A stretch of 64,000 nucleotides of DNA from an uncultured Algibacter sp. (GCA_947502405.1 CANMZT010000006.1:62001-126000), one strand, 5' to 3'. Positions 16,987 through 24,640 are shown, counted from the first letter of the stretch. Notes: generated from the sequence alone by a model not told the origin. Program-made: numbers and translations.

Positions 16987-18339
16987 GTGACGTTTCAAGA
17001 CTTAAACCTTAACACACCACTTTATAATGCCTTAGACAATTTAGGCTTTGTAACCCCAACACCTATTCAGGCAGAAGCTTTTAATGTAGTTGCCTCTGGA
17101 AGAGATGTTGTAGGCATCGCACAAACGGGTACTGGTAAAACCTTTGCCTATATGTTGCCTATTCTTAAAAACTTAAAGTTCTCTAAGCAAGATAATCCGC
17201 GTGTATTGGTTTTAGTACCAACCCGTGAGTTGGTAGTACAAGTAGTTGAGGAAATTGAAAAACTATCCAAATACATTAATAATCGGGTTTTAGGGGTTTA
17301 TGGTGGCACAAATATAAACACACAAAAACAAGCCGTTGCCCAAGGTTTAGATATTATTGTAGCCACACCAGGGCGTTTATACGATTTGGCTGTAAGCCGC
17401 GTATTGCAATTAAAATCTATTCAAAAATTAGTTATAGATGAAGTTGATGTGATGCTAGATTTAGGGTTTAGGCACCAATTGATTAATATTTTTGATATTT
17501 TACCACAACGCCGACAAAACATTATGTTTTCGGCTACTATGACTGAAGATGTAGATTTACTAATTACCGATTTTTTTAGAAACCCAGAGCGTATTTCCAT
17601 AGCTGTTTCTGGTACACCACTAGATAATATCTCGCAACACCTATATAATGTCCCTAATTTTTACACCAAGGTAAATTTATTAGTGCATTTATTACACGAT
17701 AAAGAACACTTTAATAAAGTCTTAATTTTTGTAGCTTTTAAACGAATGGCAGATCGTTTGTTTGAAAAACTAGATGCGCATTTTAAAGAAGAACTTTGTG
17801 TGATTCACTCCAACAAAACACAAAATTATCGTTTGCGAAGTATTGAACAATTTCGTGAAGGCGACAACCGTATTTTAATAGCCACCGATGTTATGGCGCG
17901 TGGTTTGGATATTGATAATGTAAGCCATGTTATTAATTTTGACACACCACAATATCCAGAAAATTACATGCACCGTATTGGTAGAACAGGACGTGCCGAA
18001 CGCGAAGGTGAAGCGCTGTTATTTTCAACTAAAAAAGAGCAGGAAGCTGTTGAAAACATAGAACGCTTAATGGCAATGAAAATTCCTGTTTTAGAACTCC
18101 CTGAAACTGTCGAGATTTCTACTGAACTTATTGAGGAAGAGCGCCCACAAATAAGAGAACGCAACAACCCAACAAAGCGAAAAGACGAAGATGCACCTGG
18201 GCCAGCGTTTCATGAGAAAAAAGAAAAAAATCAAAAGGAAAATTTAGGCGGCTCTTATAAATTTAAAATTGCTAAAAAGTATAAAAAACCTAAAACTCGA
18301 GGCGATAAAAATTATAATAAACGGAATAAGAAAAAATAA
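16987..18339 (+). CDS. DEAD-box RNA helicase (DEVD variant)
   Basis: This 450-residue ATP-dependent RNA helicase resembles the RhlE/CsdA-type enzymes that act on ribosome assembly and mRNA structure. The Q motif precedes TPTPIQAEA, then motif I AQTGTGKT near 46-53, Ia PTRELVVQV, motif II VIDEVDVMLDLGF (DEVD in place of DEAD), motif III SATMT, motif V ATDVMARGLDIDNV and motif VI HRIGRTGR. From about residue 395 a Lys-rich, unstructured tail follows, typical of RNA-binding extensions. Translation starts at a GTG (16987); no ATG lies near the Q motif. A dense repeat cluster follows the stop codon. Confidence 0.93.
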   Translation: MTFQDLNLNTPLYNALDNLGFVTPTPIQAEAFNVVASGRDVVGIAQTGTGKTFAYMLPILKNLKFSKQDNPRVLVLVPTRELVVQVVEEIEKLSKYINNRVLGVYGGTNINTQKQAVAQGLDIIVATPGRLYDLAVSRVLQLKSIQKLVIDEVDVMLDLGFRHQLINIFDILPQRRQNIMFSATMTEDVDLLITDFFRNPERISIAVSGTPLDNISQHLYNVPNFYTKVNLLVHLLHDKEHFNKVLIFVAFKRMADRLFEKLDAHFKEELCVIHSNKTQNYRLRSIEQFREGDNRILIATDVMARGLDIDNVSHVINFDTPQYPENYMHRIGRTGRAEREGEALLFSTKKEQEAVENIERLMAMKIPVLELPETVEISTELIEEERPQIRERNNPTKRKDEDAPGPAFHEKKEKNQKENLGGSYKFKIAKKYKKPKTRGDKNYNKRNKKK

Positions 18340-18600
18340 GTCGCAGTGCTCAGTTGCAGTTTGCAGTGGTTAGCGTTTTTAAAATTTAACGTTTTCGTTT
18401 TCTTTGATATTTAGTTTTTGGGCGTTACCCTATCGGGTCGGGCTTTCCGCTATATCTTTTTAAAACGTCATTGCGAGGAGTGAGAGACGTGACAATCTGT
18501 TAAAACCTAGTTCTAAATTCAATTAATTATTTCCAAAGTTTTAAAAAGGATGTCGCTGCTCCCGATAGCTATCCGGACTAACGCGGGTGTATGCTAAATT
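18340..18600 (+). repeat. Nest of several interspersed repeat families
   Basis: This gene-free stretch holds four different repeat blocks: a GCAGT-rich low-complexity tract (18343-18373), the GGGCGTTACC family copy B (18415-18460: GGGCGTTACC, GGGTCGGGCTTTCC), a CGTCATTGCGAGGAGTGAGA block (18466-18501), and CCCGATAGCTATCC followed by ACGCGGGTGTATGCT (18561-18595), which corresponds to the distal end of the GGGCGTTACC family. It looks like one ancestral repeat split or overlaid by others. A REP-like hairpin starts 20 bp beyond. Confidence 0.7.
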
Positions 18601-18621
18601 CAGTTCTTATGTAGTATTTTT

Positions 18622-18645
18622 GTCATTCCTGCGAAGGCAGGAATC
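18622..18645 (+). repeat. REP-like hairpin R1
   Basis: GTC, then stem ATTCCTGC, loop GAAG, stem GCAGGAAT, then C. Left boundary of unit 1; the same sequence recurs at 19108. Confidence 0.8.
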
Positions 18646-18667
18646 TATTTTTAAAAAACAAGTATAA

Positions 18668-18979
18668 ATGTATAAAAACATACACCAATACTACTTATAC
18701 ATACTATCCAACAAAAAGAACGGAACCTTATACATTGGTGTTACAAACGACTTAGAACGCAGAATGTTCGAACATAAAAACAAACTCGTTGAAGGTTTTA
18801 CCAAAAAATACGGACTTGATAAACTCATCTATTTTGAAACTTACCAATATGTAAACGATGCCATAAAGCGTGAAAAAAACATGAAGAAATGGAAACGCCA
18901 ATGGAAAATTAATTTAATTGAAGAAGATAATGCAAACTGGGAAGATTTATCAAAGGATTGGACGTATTTAATTGATTGA
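18668..18979 (+). CDS. Small GIY-YIG nuclease, copy 1
   Basis: This 103-residue protein consists of one GIY-YIG domain of the YhbQ/UPF0213-like type. YYLYILSNKKNGTLYIGVT (residues 8-26) holds both tyrosines, DLERRMFEHKN the conserved Arg, and DAIKREKNMKKWKRQWK the metal-binding Glu and a basic helix. It should be a small endonuclease with no separate DNA-targeting domain. The gene lies between inverted REP-like hairpins 22 bp upstream and 9 bp downstream. It differs from copy 2 at about nine bases and three residues (Gly/Glu, Lys/Ser, Lys/Glu), so the duplication is recent. Small GIY-YIG genes bounded by such hairpins occur in many Bacteroidetes and Proteobacteria; their role in spreading the hairpins is an inference. 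Confidence 0.85.
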   Translation: MYKNIHQYYLYILSNKKNGTLYIGVTNDLERRMFEHKNKLVEGFTKKYGLDKLIYFETYQYVNDAIKREKNMKKWKRQWKINLIEEDNANWEDLSKDWTYLID

Positions 18980-18988
18980 TTTTATTAT

Positions 18989-19013
18989 GGATTCCTGCCT
19001 GCGCAGGAATGAC
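18989..19013 (-). repeat. REP-like hairpin R2
   Basis: GG, stem ATTCCTGC, loop CTGC, stem GCAGGAAT, GAC. Inverted relative to R1; right boundary of unit 1. Confidence 0.8.
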
Positions 19014-19107
19014 AAACAAACGTAATTTAGCTTTTAAGTAAAATAATAAAATAAATTTTAATTTGCTTTTCACTTAAAAAACAAAACAATAACTAATAAA
19101 GACTGCT

Positions 19108-19131
19108 GTCATTCCTGCGAAGGCAGGAATC
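19108..19131 (+). repeat. REP-like hairpin R3
   Basis: Identical to R1: stem ATTCCTGC, loop GAAG, stem GCAGGAAT. Left boundary of unit 2. Confidence 0.8.
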
Positions 19132-19153
19132 TATTTTTCAAAAACAATTATAA

Positions 19154-19465
19154 ATGTATAAAAACATACACCAATACTACTTATACATACTATCCAACAA
19201 AAAGAACGAAACCTTATACATTGGTGTTACAAACGACCTAGAACGCAGAATGTTCGAACATAAAAACAAACTCGTTGAAGGTTTTACCTCAAAATACGGA
19301 CTTGATAAACTCATCTATTTTGAAACTTACCAATATGTAAACGATGCCATAAAGCGTGAAAAAAATATGAAAAAATGGAAACGCCAATGGAAAATCAATT
19401 TAATTGAAGAAGATAATGCAAACTGGGAAGATTTATCAGAGGATTGGACGTATTTAATCGATTGA
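19154..19465 (+). CDS. Small GIY-YIG nuclease, copy 2
   Basis: A 103-residue sister of the protein at 18668, with all visible GIY-YIG elements kept (YLYIL, TLYIGVT, LERRMFEHK, DAIKREKN). Of about nine base differences from copy 1, most are synonymous or change surface residues, so both copies appear to be under coding constraint and intact. The gene ends 9 bp before hairpin R4. The start ATG is the same as in copy 1, and the 22-bp leader between hairpin and ATG is nearly identical. It is followed on the opposite strand by a DUF2971 gene. Confidence 0.85.
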   Translation: MYKNIHQYYLYILSNKKNETLYIGVTNDLERRMFEHKNKLVEGFTSKYGLDKLIYFETYQYVNDAIKREKNMKKWKRQWKINLIEEDNANWEDLSEDWTYLID

Positions 19466-19474
19466 TTTTATTCT

Positions 19475-19499
19475 GGATTCCTGCCTGCGCAGGAATGAC
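19475..19499 (-). repeat. REP-like hairpin R4
   Basis: Same sequence as R2 (stem ATTCCTGC, loop CTGC, stem GCAGGAAT). Right boundary of unit 2. Confidence 0.8.
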
Positions 19500-19531
19500 A
19501 AAAAACAAACAATAATATTGTCTGTTTTAGG

Positions 19532-20317
19532 TTAATTATACTTTGAAAGTATTGAATTTTTAACTTCAATATTTAAACCATATTTATAACATAAATCTTG
19601 AATAATATCTAAATACCACTTTGGAGAATAAGGACTAATAATAATTTTATCAATTAAAATATCTAAGTTAACATCTATATATTTCCCTCCACTAATTTCT
19701 TCTTTTGTCCAATCATAAACTAAACCTGCTCCAAAATCAACAGTATGTATTAATCTTACTTCATCCTCAAAGTTATAGGCAGAATGTTTATGTATTACTG
19801 GGTACATGATATTTCCATATGGCATCAAGTCTTTTTCATAATTAATATAGTTTATCTCACTTAGATTAATTTTCTCATTAGTCTTTTTAAATGAATCTAC
19901 CATCTTACTAACCGAAGAGGTTATCATTATTCCCTTATGAAAATCTGAATAAATTTTCCATAAAGCTGCTGATTCAGAATCTCCTTTATTCCAACAACTA
20001 ACACAATTCAAAGCCTTTAATTTTTTCTCAGCTTTTATATCTTCATCAATATCTAAAATTACTTCATCAGGTGTCATTTGTTTGAATTTGTGACTTAAGG
20101 GAAGTCTGTGTTTAGATAATTCAAGTCTTTTTTCATGAGTTGCTTTTGAAGTTGTACCTTCAAAATGGTCTTCAAGCTTATCGAGCCTACAAAAAAAGAG
20201 TGCCTTTTTATGAATTAAGGATATAAACTTAGTCAAGTCTAAATATTTAACAATCTTATAATTACTATCAGGATAAATAACAGGTGCAGTATGTCTTGAA
20301 GGCTTAATTATTGGCAT
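19532..20317 (-). CDS. DUF2971 domain-containing protein
   Basis: This 261-residue cytosolic protein belongs to the DUF2971 family. The family core CWNKGDSESAALWKIYSDFH near residues 108-127, followed by KGIMITSSV and later ALINEDEVRLI-like HSAYNFEDEVRLIHTVDFG near 178, is typical. FFCRLDKLEDHFEGTTS near 43-59 is the conserved N-terminal block. The biochemical function is unknown; members often occur in variable genome regions and some lie near defence genes. Here it lies between hairpins R4 and R5, beside the GIY-YIG units, and may be a passenger gene. Its base composition is not clearly different from its neighbours by eye. Confidence 0.75.
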   Translation of the reverse strand: MPIIKPSRHTAPVIYPDSNYKIVKYLDLTKFISLIHKKALFFCRLDKLEDHFEGTTSKATHEKRLELSKHRLPLSHKFKQMTPDEVILDIDEDIKAEKKLKALNCVSCWNKGDSESAALWKIYSDFHKGIMITSSVSKMVDSFKKTNEKINLSEINYINYEKDLMPYGNIMYPVIHKHSAYNFEDEVRLIHTVDFGAGLVYDWTKEEISGGKYIDVNLDILIDKIIISPYSPKWYLDIIQDLCYKYGLNIEVKNSILSKYN

Positions 20318-20404
20318 AAAAATGAATTATATACCTACTAAATTAATGTTTTTTGCTCCTAAACTTCAAACAAACTTATAAACACTTGTAAACAAATAAA
20401 ATAT

Positions 20405-20429
20405 GGATTCCTGCCTGCGCAGGAATGAC
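20405..20429 (-). repeat. REP-like hairpin R5
   Basis: Same sequence and orientation as R2 and R4. Together with R6 it forms a divergent pair 93 bp apart without a gene between. Nothing was recognised from 20430 to 20522 or from 20548 to 20729. Confidence 0.8.
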
Positions 20430-20522
20430 AAATAGGAGCAATTTGACTTTTGAGGTAATAAAAAGCAATAGTTTTTAATACACTTTTCAATAATGCTTGT
20501 TATAATGATTATTAGGCGTTCT

Positions 20523-20547
20523 GTCATTCCTGCGCAGGCAGGAATCC
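20523..20547 (+). repeat. REP-like hairpin R6
   Basis: GTC, stem ATTCCTGC, loop GCAG, stem GCAGGAAT, CC: same orientation as R1 and R3, with a loop resembling that of the opposite type. Confidence 0.8.
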
Positions 20548-20729
20548 ACCAAGAGAAAATCACGTACAAAAAAAACCTTAAACAGAGGTTCTTTCTACAA
20601 TATTCAAAAACTAATTAATTAATCCTTTATCCAGCATTTACAATGCGGTTCTACTCATACTTCCCAAAAGCCTTTCTATCATAAATCCAAGACATGGTTA
20701 TGAAAATTTCACCTAATATAAATTAGGCT

Positions 20730-20774
20730 AAAAAAAAAACCCTTTCAATCCCGATAACTATCGGGAGAAAAGGG
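20730..20774 (-). terminator. Intrinsic terminator of the ExbB-like gene
   Basis: A two-part hairpin with outer arms CCCTTT/AAAGGG and inner arms CCCGATA/TATCGGG, followed on the minus strand by ten U. It lies 32 bp past the stop codon of the ExbB-like gene. It is closely related to the terminator at 25388. Confidence 0.8.
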
Positions 20775-20805
20775 ATTTTAAAGTTAATTGATTGATGAAA
20801 CTCTA

Positions 20806-21198
20806 TTAATCTTTCTGTAGTACTTTTAAAATAATAATACCTATTCTTGGAAGTATAAACGTTACGGCACCAAAAACCGTGGTTAAAAAAGATACTTTTA
20901 GTCCACCAGCCATCATACCTTGGCTTACATCGCCTATGGCTTCAATAGCATCAAACGCGGTAATCATACCTATAATTGAGCCTAAAAAGCCAAATACCAA
21001 CCCTAGTACACTTGCATCAGAAGCTAAACCCGTCATTTTTTTAGATTTATTTAAATCTTTTTTAAGGTTTATAAACCCCATAACTATAAAAGCTAAGGCT
21101 AATAATAGACATATTAAAATAAGTGACATAAATAATGGACCGCCTTCCATAAAGCGATCTGCAAAAACATTTAAAGAAATAACTAATGATACATACAT
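20806..21198 (-). CDS. Orphan MotA/TolQ/ExbB-like proton-channel protein
   Basis: This 130-residue protein has three hydrophobic segments (about 1-14, 20-42 and 68-125, the last split in two) and the family signature GFLGSIIGMITAFDAIEAIGD near 69-89, then GLKVSFLTTVFGAV near 97-110, which corresponds to the Thr/Gly-rich helices lining the ExbB/TolQ channel. Canonical ExbB proteins have about 230 residues; the large cytoplasmic loop is cut down here. No ExbD/TolR or TonB partner gene is adjacent. It may still form a pentameric inner-membrane channel with a distant partner. A strong promoter and a strong terminator make it a monocistronic unit. Confidence 0.8.
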   Translation of the reverse strand: MYVSLVISLNVFADRFMEGGPLFMSLILICLLLALAFIVMGFINLKKDLNKSKKMTGLASDASVLGLVFGFLGSIIGMITAFDAIEAIGDVSQGMMAGGLKVSFLTTVFGAVTFILPRIGIIILKVLQKD

Positions 21199-21225
21199 AA
21201 TAATGGGTTTTAATTAAACATGCTA

Positions 21226-21253
21226 CAAACTTATAGCCTAAATGTTTTGCAAA
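21226..21253 (-). promoter_or_regulatory. Promoter of the ExbB-like gene
   Basis: Minus-strand TTTG (21253-21250), 16 nt, TAAGTTTG (21233-21226). The spacing is at the short edge of the consensus. Start predicted near 21219, about 20 nt before the ATG. Confidence 0.5.
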
Positions 21254-21465
21254 AATTAAAATGCGACGGATAACAGATTTAGTAATAAAAACAGCATAAC
21301 ATTAAATTCTTTATTAAACCTGTTATTCGTCTATAAAAACGCGCAAATTTCAAGCTGCCAACTTTAGTGGTAATTATAAAATCTATTTTTTTAGTTTAAG
21401 ATACTTAAGTGCCATATATAATTCCTTTTTAGACTTAAAAATTCCTTCTCAAGTGGTTTTTGTTG

Positions 21466-21494
21466 TTTGAAAATGCACCTTGAGCATACATTTG
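21466..21494 (+). promoter_or_regulatory. Promoter of the PKD lipoprotein gene
   Basis: TTTG (21466-21469), 17 nt, TACATTTG (21487-21494): a full Bacteroidetes promoter. The start predicted near 21501 leaves an unusually long leader of about 190 nt, with only a small CCTAA/TTAGG hairpin visible near 21650. The remainder of the 495-bp gap (21254-21465) shows nothing recognisable. Confidence 0.55.
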
Positions 21495-21693
21495 CACTGT
21501 GTTTAAATAACAGATGTAGTTTTCAACAAAATCATACAATTTAACAAACAGAGGAAATCCATCACTTATATTAAACACACAATAACAAAGTAAAGGCTTA
21601 CAAATCTTTAAGATGTTATAAAACCCAAATTTATTGAACAGAAACCTAAAAGTTAGGCAACATTGAATTTTATTAATTAATTATTTTATTATT

Positions 21694-22665
21694 ATGAACA
21701 CTAAGTATTTTTTATTATTGACATTATGTTTTTCACTTGTATTTTTACAATCTTGTGATAGAGAAGAAGCAAATTTTGACCTAGAAGTTGAACAAGCAGA
21801 ATTAGAGAATGACCAAATAAATCTTGAGTTTGATTCTACTTCATCTAGTCTTTCAAGTTCTCTTACTGCAGATTTTATTCCATCAATTAGAGTTTTAAAC
21901 AACCAAGGATTCGTTACCTTTATTAACACTTCAATATTAGCGAGCACTTTCGAATGGAGTTTTCCTGGTGCATCACCAGAATCTTCTACACTTAGAAACC
22001 CAACTGCTGTTTACAATCAAAATGGCACTTTTAGCGTAACCTTAGTTTCTTCTAGAAATGGGGTGTCTGAAACAATCACTAAGGAAGTTACTATTGCAGG
22101 AATTCAAGGCGATGGAAACCAAACTGGAGGAGACCAATCTGCTAATGTAAGTGCAAGGTTTTTTGCTAGTGTAAGAATTGTAAATAACCAAGCACAGGTA
22201 ACGATTAATAACCGTTCTGAAAATGCTAATAGTTTTCAGTGGAGCTTCCCTGGTGGAACTCCTGCAACTTCAACTTTAGAAAACCCAGTAATTACTTATC
22301 CAAGAAATGGAACGTTTGCAATTACTCTTATTGCTTCTAATGGTAATACTAGTGATACTACAACACAGAATCTTACAATCAGTAATATTCCTGGTGAAGT
22401 TGTAAACCCTCCTGCTGATCAAGTTGATGTTCGTGCAAGGTTCTTTGTTAGTGTACGTAGAGTTAATGGACAATCAGTTGTAACTATGAGAAATCGCTCT
22501 ACAAATGCTACTGATTTTCAGTGGAGTTTCCCTGGTGGAAGCCCTGAAACTTCTACTGAAGCAAATCCTACAGTAACCTATACAGAGAGAGGTATAAAAA
22601 CTATTACGCTTGTAGCTTCAAATGGCGACGCTAGCGCGACAAGAACTGTGAACCTTACTCTATAG
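21694..22665 (+). CDS. Secreted lipoprotein with three PKD-like domains
   Basis: This 323-residue surface protein has a lipoprotein signal (LVFLQSCDRE, Cys21) and three PKD-type Ig-like repeats of about 85 residues. Each has the PKD core: FEWSFPGASPESST near 88, FQWSFPGGTPATST near 184 and FQWSFPGGSPETST near 278, followed by NPT..Y...GTF..TL. The repeats are joined by short Gly/Asn/Asp-rich or Pro-rich linkers. No catalytic or ligand-binding domain is attached, so it probably acts as an adhesive or spacer protein on the outer membrane. It has its own promoter and terminator, and lies upstream of a LytS/LytTR pair that could regulate surface functions (inference). Confidence 0.85.
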   Translation: MNTKYFLLLTLCFSLVFLQSCDREEANFDLEVEQAELENDQINLEFDSTSSSLSSSLTADFIPSIRVLNNQGFVTFINTSILASTFEWSFPGASPESSTLRNPTAVYNQNGTFSVTLVSSRNGVSETITKEVTIAGIQGDGNQTGGDQSANVSARFFASVRIVNNQAQVTINNRSENANSFQWSFPGGTPATSTLENPVITYPRNGTFAITLIASNGNTSDTTTQNLTISNIPGEVVNPPADQVDVRARFFVSVRRVNGQSVVTMRNRSTNATDFQWSFPGGSPETSTEANPTVTYTERGIKTITLVASNGDASATRTVNLTL

Positions 22666-22722
22666 TTAATAAGTTTTTAGAGGTAACCACCTGCATCTGC
22701 ATAAAGTAGATGTAACCTCGAG

Positions 22723-22757
22723 CGGGAAATTCCAGAAATGGGTTTCCCGTTTTTTTA
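22723..22757 (+). terminator. Intrinsic terminator of the PKD lipoprotein gene
   Basis: CGGGAAA (22723-22729) pairs with TTTCCCG (22743-22749), followed by eight T. It lies 58 bp past the stop codon. Confidence 0.85.
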
Positions 22758-22871
22758 TATTATTAAAGCATTAATTTAGTTATAAAACAACACTAGGTTA
22801 AAACGCTTACTAATTTGGTTATTCATCTACAAAAACAAAAATCACAACAAATTTGTGCTATTATTGTATTC

Positions 22872-23924
22872 ATGTTTACAATGCGTTTTATACTAAAAAA
22901 AATAGGACAACTTATACTTCATGTTGCGTTTTGGTATGGTGTGCTTTTATTTTACACCTACTTTTTTGGTATTGATAGTAGCGATTATGACTACGTAAAA
23001 GATTTTTCGTTCTTTTTAATGCCCATAACTATTGCTACAACTTATGTTTTTATTTATAAACTTATCCCTGATTATCTAATCCCGAAACGCTACTTTTTAT
23101 TTGGTCTTTACAGCCTGTACACGTTTATAATTTCGGCATACCTTATTGTTATTTCTGTGTTTTATGGCTTGGTATATCTTTCAAATTTTGAAGAATCAAA
23201 TATGGCTCCGATTAGTAAAAGTCTGCTTTTTGTGGCTATAGCGGTTTACTTAGTCGTTATTATTGTAAGTGCGTTTAAACTTTTAAAATTGAATTTAAAA
23301 CACGCCGAAGACACCAAAAAATTGGAGACTAAAATTTTAGAAACGCAACTTAAACTAAAAGAGCAAGAGCTGAATTACTTAAAAATGCAAATTCATCCGC
23401 ATTTTCTGTTTAACACACTAAATACTATGTATGGCTTTGCTTTAAAAAAAGCTGATGAAACGCCAGAGATGATTTTAAAGCTATCAAACTTATTGGATTA
23501 TTTATTATACCAAGTAGATAAACCCTTTGTGGCTTTGCATGATGAAATTAATCATATTGATGATTATATTGAATTGGAAAAAATGCGTTTTAATGATACA
23601 CTTCAGATAAATTTTAACACAGACCATGCTTCAGACGATGTTAAAATCGCACCCATGTTACTTATTCCTTTTATTGAAAATAGCTTTAAGCACGGTAGTT
23701 TAAAGAAAGGTATACTTCAAATTAATATTAAACTATTTTGTAAAAATAAAAACATCTACTTTGAAATTGAAAATACAACCAGCAATAGTATTGAATCAGG
23801 AAATGGTATTGGTTTAGAAAACATCAAGAAACGATTAAACCTCTTGTATAAAGACAAACACCAACTTGATATTAAAAACACAAATGGATTATTTAAAGTA
23901 CATTTAAAACTCATTACTAATTAA
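22872..23924 (+). CDS. LytS/YehU-type sensor histidine kinase
   Basis: This 350-residue inner-membrane kinase has four hydrophobic segments in the first 140 residues, a short coiled coil (about 150-175, rich in Lys, Leu and Glu), then the His_kinase domain with the phospho-acceptor IHPHFLFNTLNTMYGF, an N-box PMLLIPFIENSFKHG and a G-box GNGIGLENIKKRL. No periplasmic sensor domain is apparent, so the membrane part itself likely senses the signal. I prefer the ATG at 22872 to a TTG 57 bp upstream, which would add a polar extension before the first membrane segment. It overlaps its response regulator by one base (TAATG), indicating translational coupling. Confidence 0.92.
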   Translation: MFTMRFILKKIGQLILHVAFWYGVLLFYTYFFGIDSSDYDYVKDFSFFLMPITIATTYVFIYKLIPDYLIPKRYFLFGLYSLYTFIISAYLIVISVFYGLVYLSNFEESNMAPISKSLLFVAIAVYLVVIIVSAFKLLKLNLKHAEDTKKLETKILETQLKLKEQELNYLKMQIHPHFLFNTLNTMYGFALKKADETPEMILKLSNLLDYLLYQVDKPFVALHDEINHIDDYIELEKMRFNDTLQINFNTDHASDDVKIAPMLLIPFIENSFKHGSLKKGILQINIKLFCKNKNIYFEIENTTSNSIESGNGIGLENIKKRLNLLYKDKHQLDIKNTNGLFKVHLKLITN

Positions 23925-24640
23925 TGCCAGAAAGCAAAAACATATCGTGTATTATTGTAGATGATGAAGCTATTGCAAGAGAAGTTATTGCAACGCATTT
24001 GGCTAAAATACCTAATATAACAATTGTTGCAAGTTGTAGTAATGCGATTGAAGCTTTTAATGAGTTACGAAACCACACCATCGATTTGATTTTTTTAGAT
24101 ATAAATATGCCCGAAATCTCAGGCATCTCTTTTGCAAAATCTATAAATAAAGATGTGAAAATTATTTTTACAACAGCTTATAGAGATTTTGCTGTTGAAG
24201 GTTTTGAACTGCAAGCTGTAGACTATTTAATGAAACCCATTTCATTTGATAGATTATTAAAAGCAGTTAACAACTATTTTAATATCCATACAGATAACAC
24301 ATCTATTGAAATTAAAGACTCAGAGACCAATGATTTTATGTTTGTGCGAGCTGATAGACGCATGATTAAAATAGATTTTGAATCTATAATTTACATTGAA
24401 AGTTATAGTGATTACATTAAAATTCATTTATCTAATAAAACCATAGTAACTAGAGAAACTATAAGTGCCATTGAAGCTAAATTACCGAGTAAACGCTTTT
24501 TAAGAATACATCGTTCATATATTATTGCCTTAAAACATATTACCTCTTTTACCAATGAAGAGATTATTATTAACAATAAAGCTTTAACGATTAGTAGAAC
24601 TTACAAAAAGGACGTTTTAGAAATTTTAGAAAAGTTTTAA
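23924..24640 (+). CDS. LytTR-family response regulator
   Basis: This 238-residue transcription factor has a receiver domain (CIIVDDEAIAREV at the start, phosphorylated Asp in LIFLDINMPEISG near 60, Lys in DYLMKPISFDRL near 105) and a C-terminal LytTR DNA-binding domain (FVRADRRMIKID through YIESYSDYIKIHL, TRETISAIEAKLP, and FLRIHRSYIIAL near 200). LytTR proteins bind direct repeats and act in Bacteroidetes on transport or surface genes. The cognate kinase is encoded immediately upstream. Its 3' end overlaps the convergent gene at 24637 by 4 bp. Confidence 0.94.
   Translation: MPESKNISCIIVDDEAIAREVIATHLAKIPNITIVASCSNAIEAFNELRNHTIDLIFLDINMPEISGISFAKSINKDVKIIFTTAYRDFAVEGFELQAVDYLMKPISFDRLLKAVNNYFNIHTDNTSIEIKDSETNDFMFVRADRRMIKIDFESIIYIESYSDYIKIHLSNKTIVTRETISAIEAKLPSKRFLRIHRSYIIALKHITSFTNEEIIINNKALTISRTYKKDVLEILEKF

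Larger units (their letters stand above)
18622..19013 (+). mobile_element. REP-flanked GIY-YIG unit 1
   Basis: A 392-bp unit in which a 103-codon GIY-YIG nuclease gene is enclosed by two inverted, hairpin-forming REP-like repeats (18622-18645 and 18989-19013). The outer edges read GTCATTCC and GGAATGAC. An equally long, near-identical unit follows after 94 bp. No transposase is present; the nuclease is the only candidate mobility factor. Confidence 0.65.
19108..19499 (+). mobile_element. REP-flanked GIY-YIG unit 2
   Basis: The second 392-bp unit, identical in length and layout to unit 1 and in direct orientation with it. The 94-bp spacer between the units (19014-19107) has no matching counterpart on the far sides of the pair, so the duplication involved the unit itself rather than a larger block. 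Confidence 0.65.

Noticed and set aside
20366-20569. 67-codon open frame on the minus strand
   Set aside because: It is made of the translated hairpins R5 and R6 (WIPACAGMT and FLRRQESI are the signature of such repeats) and is not a gene.
20640-20730. Short frame beginning MSWIYDRKAF on the minus strand, downstream of the ExbB-like gene's terminator
   Set aside because: Only 14 codons, no upstream promoter or known family; most likely chance or an unrecognisable remnant.
22815-22871. TTG start for the histidine kinase
   Set aside because: It would add a polar, unrelated 19-residue extension; the ATG at 22872 gives the usual short lead into the first membrane segment.
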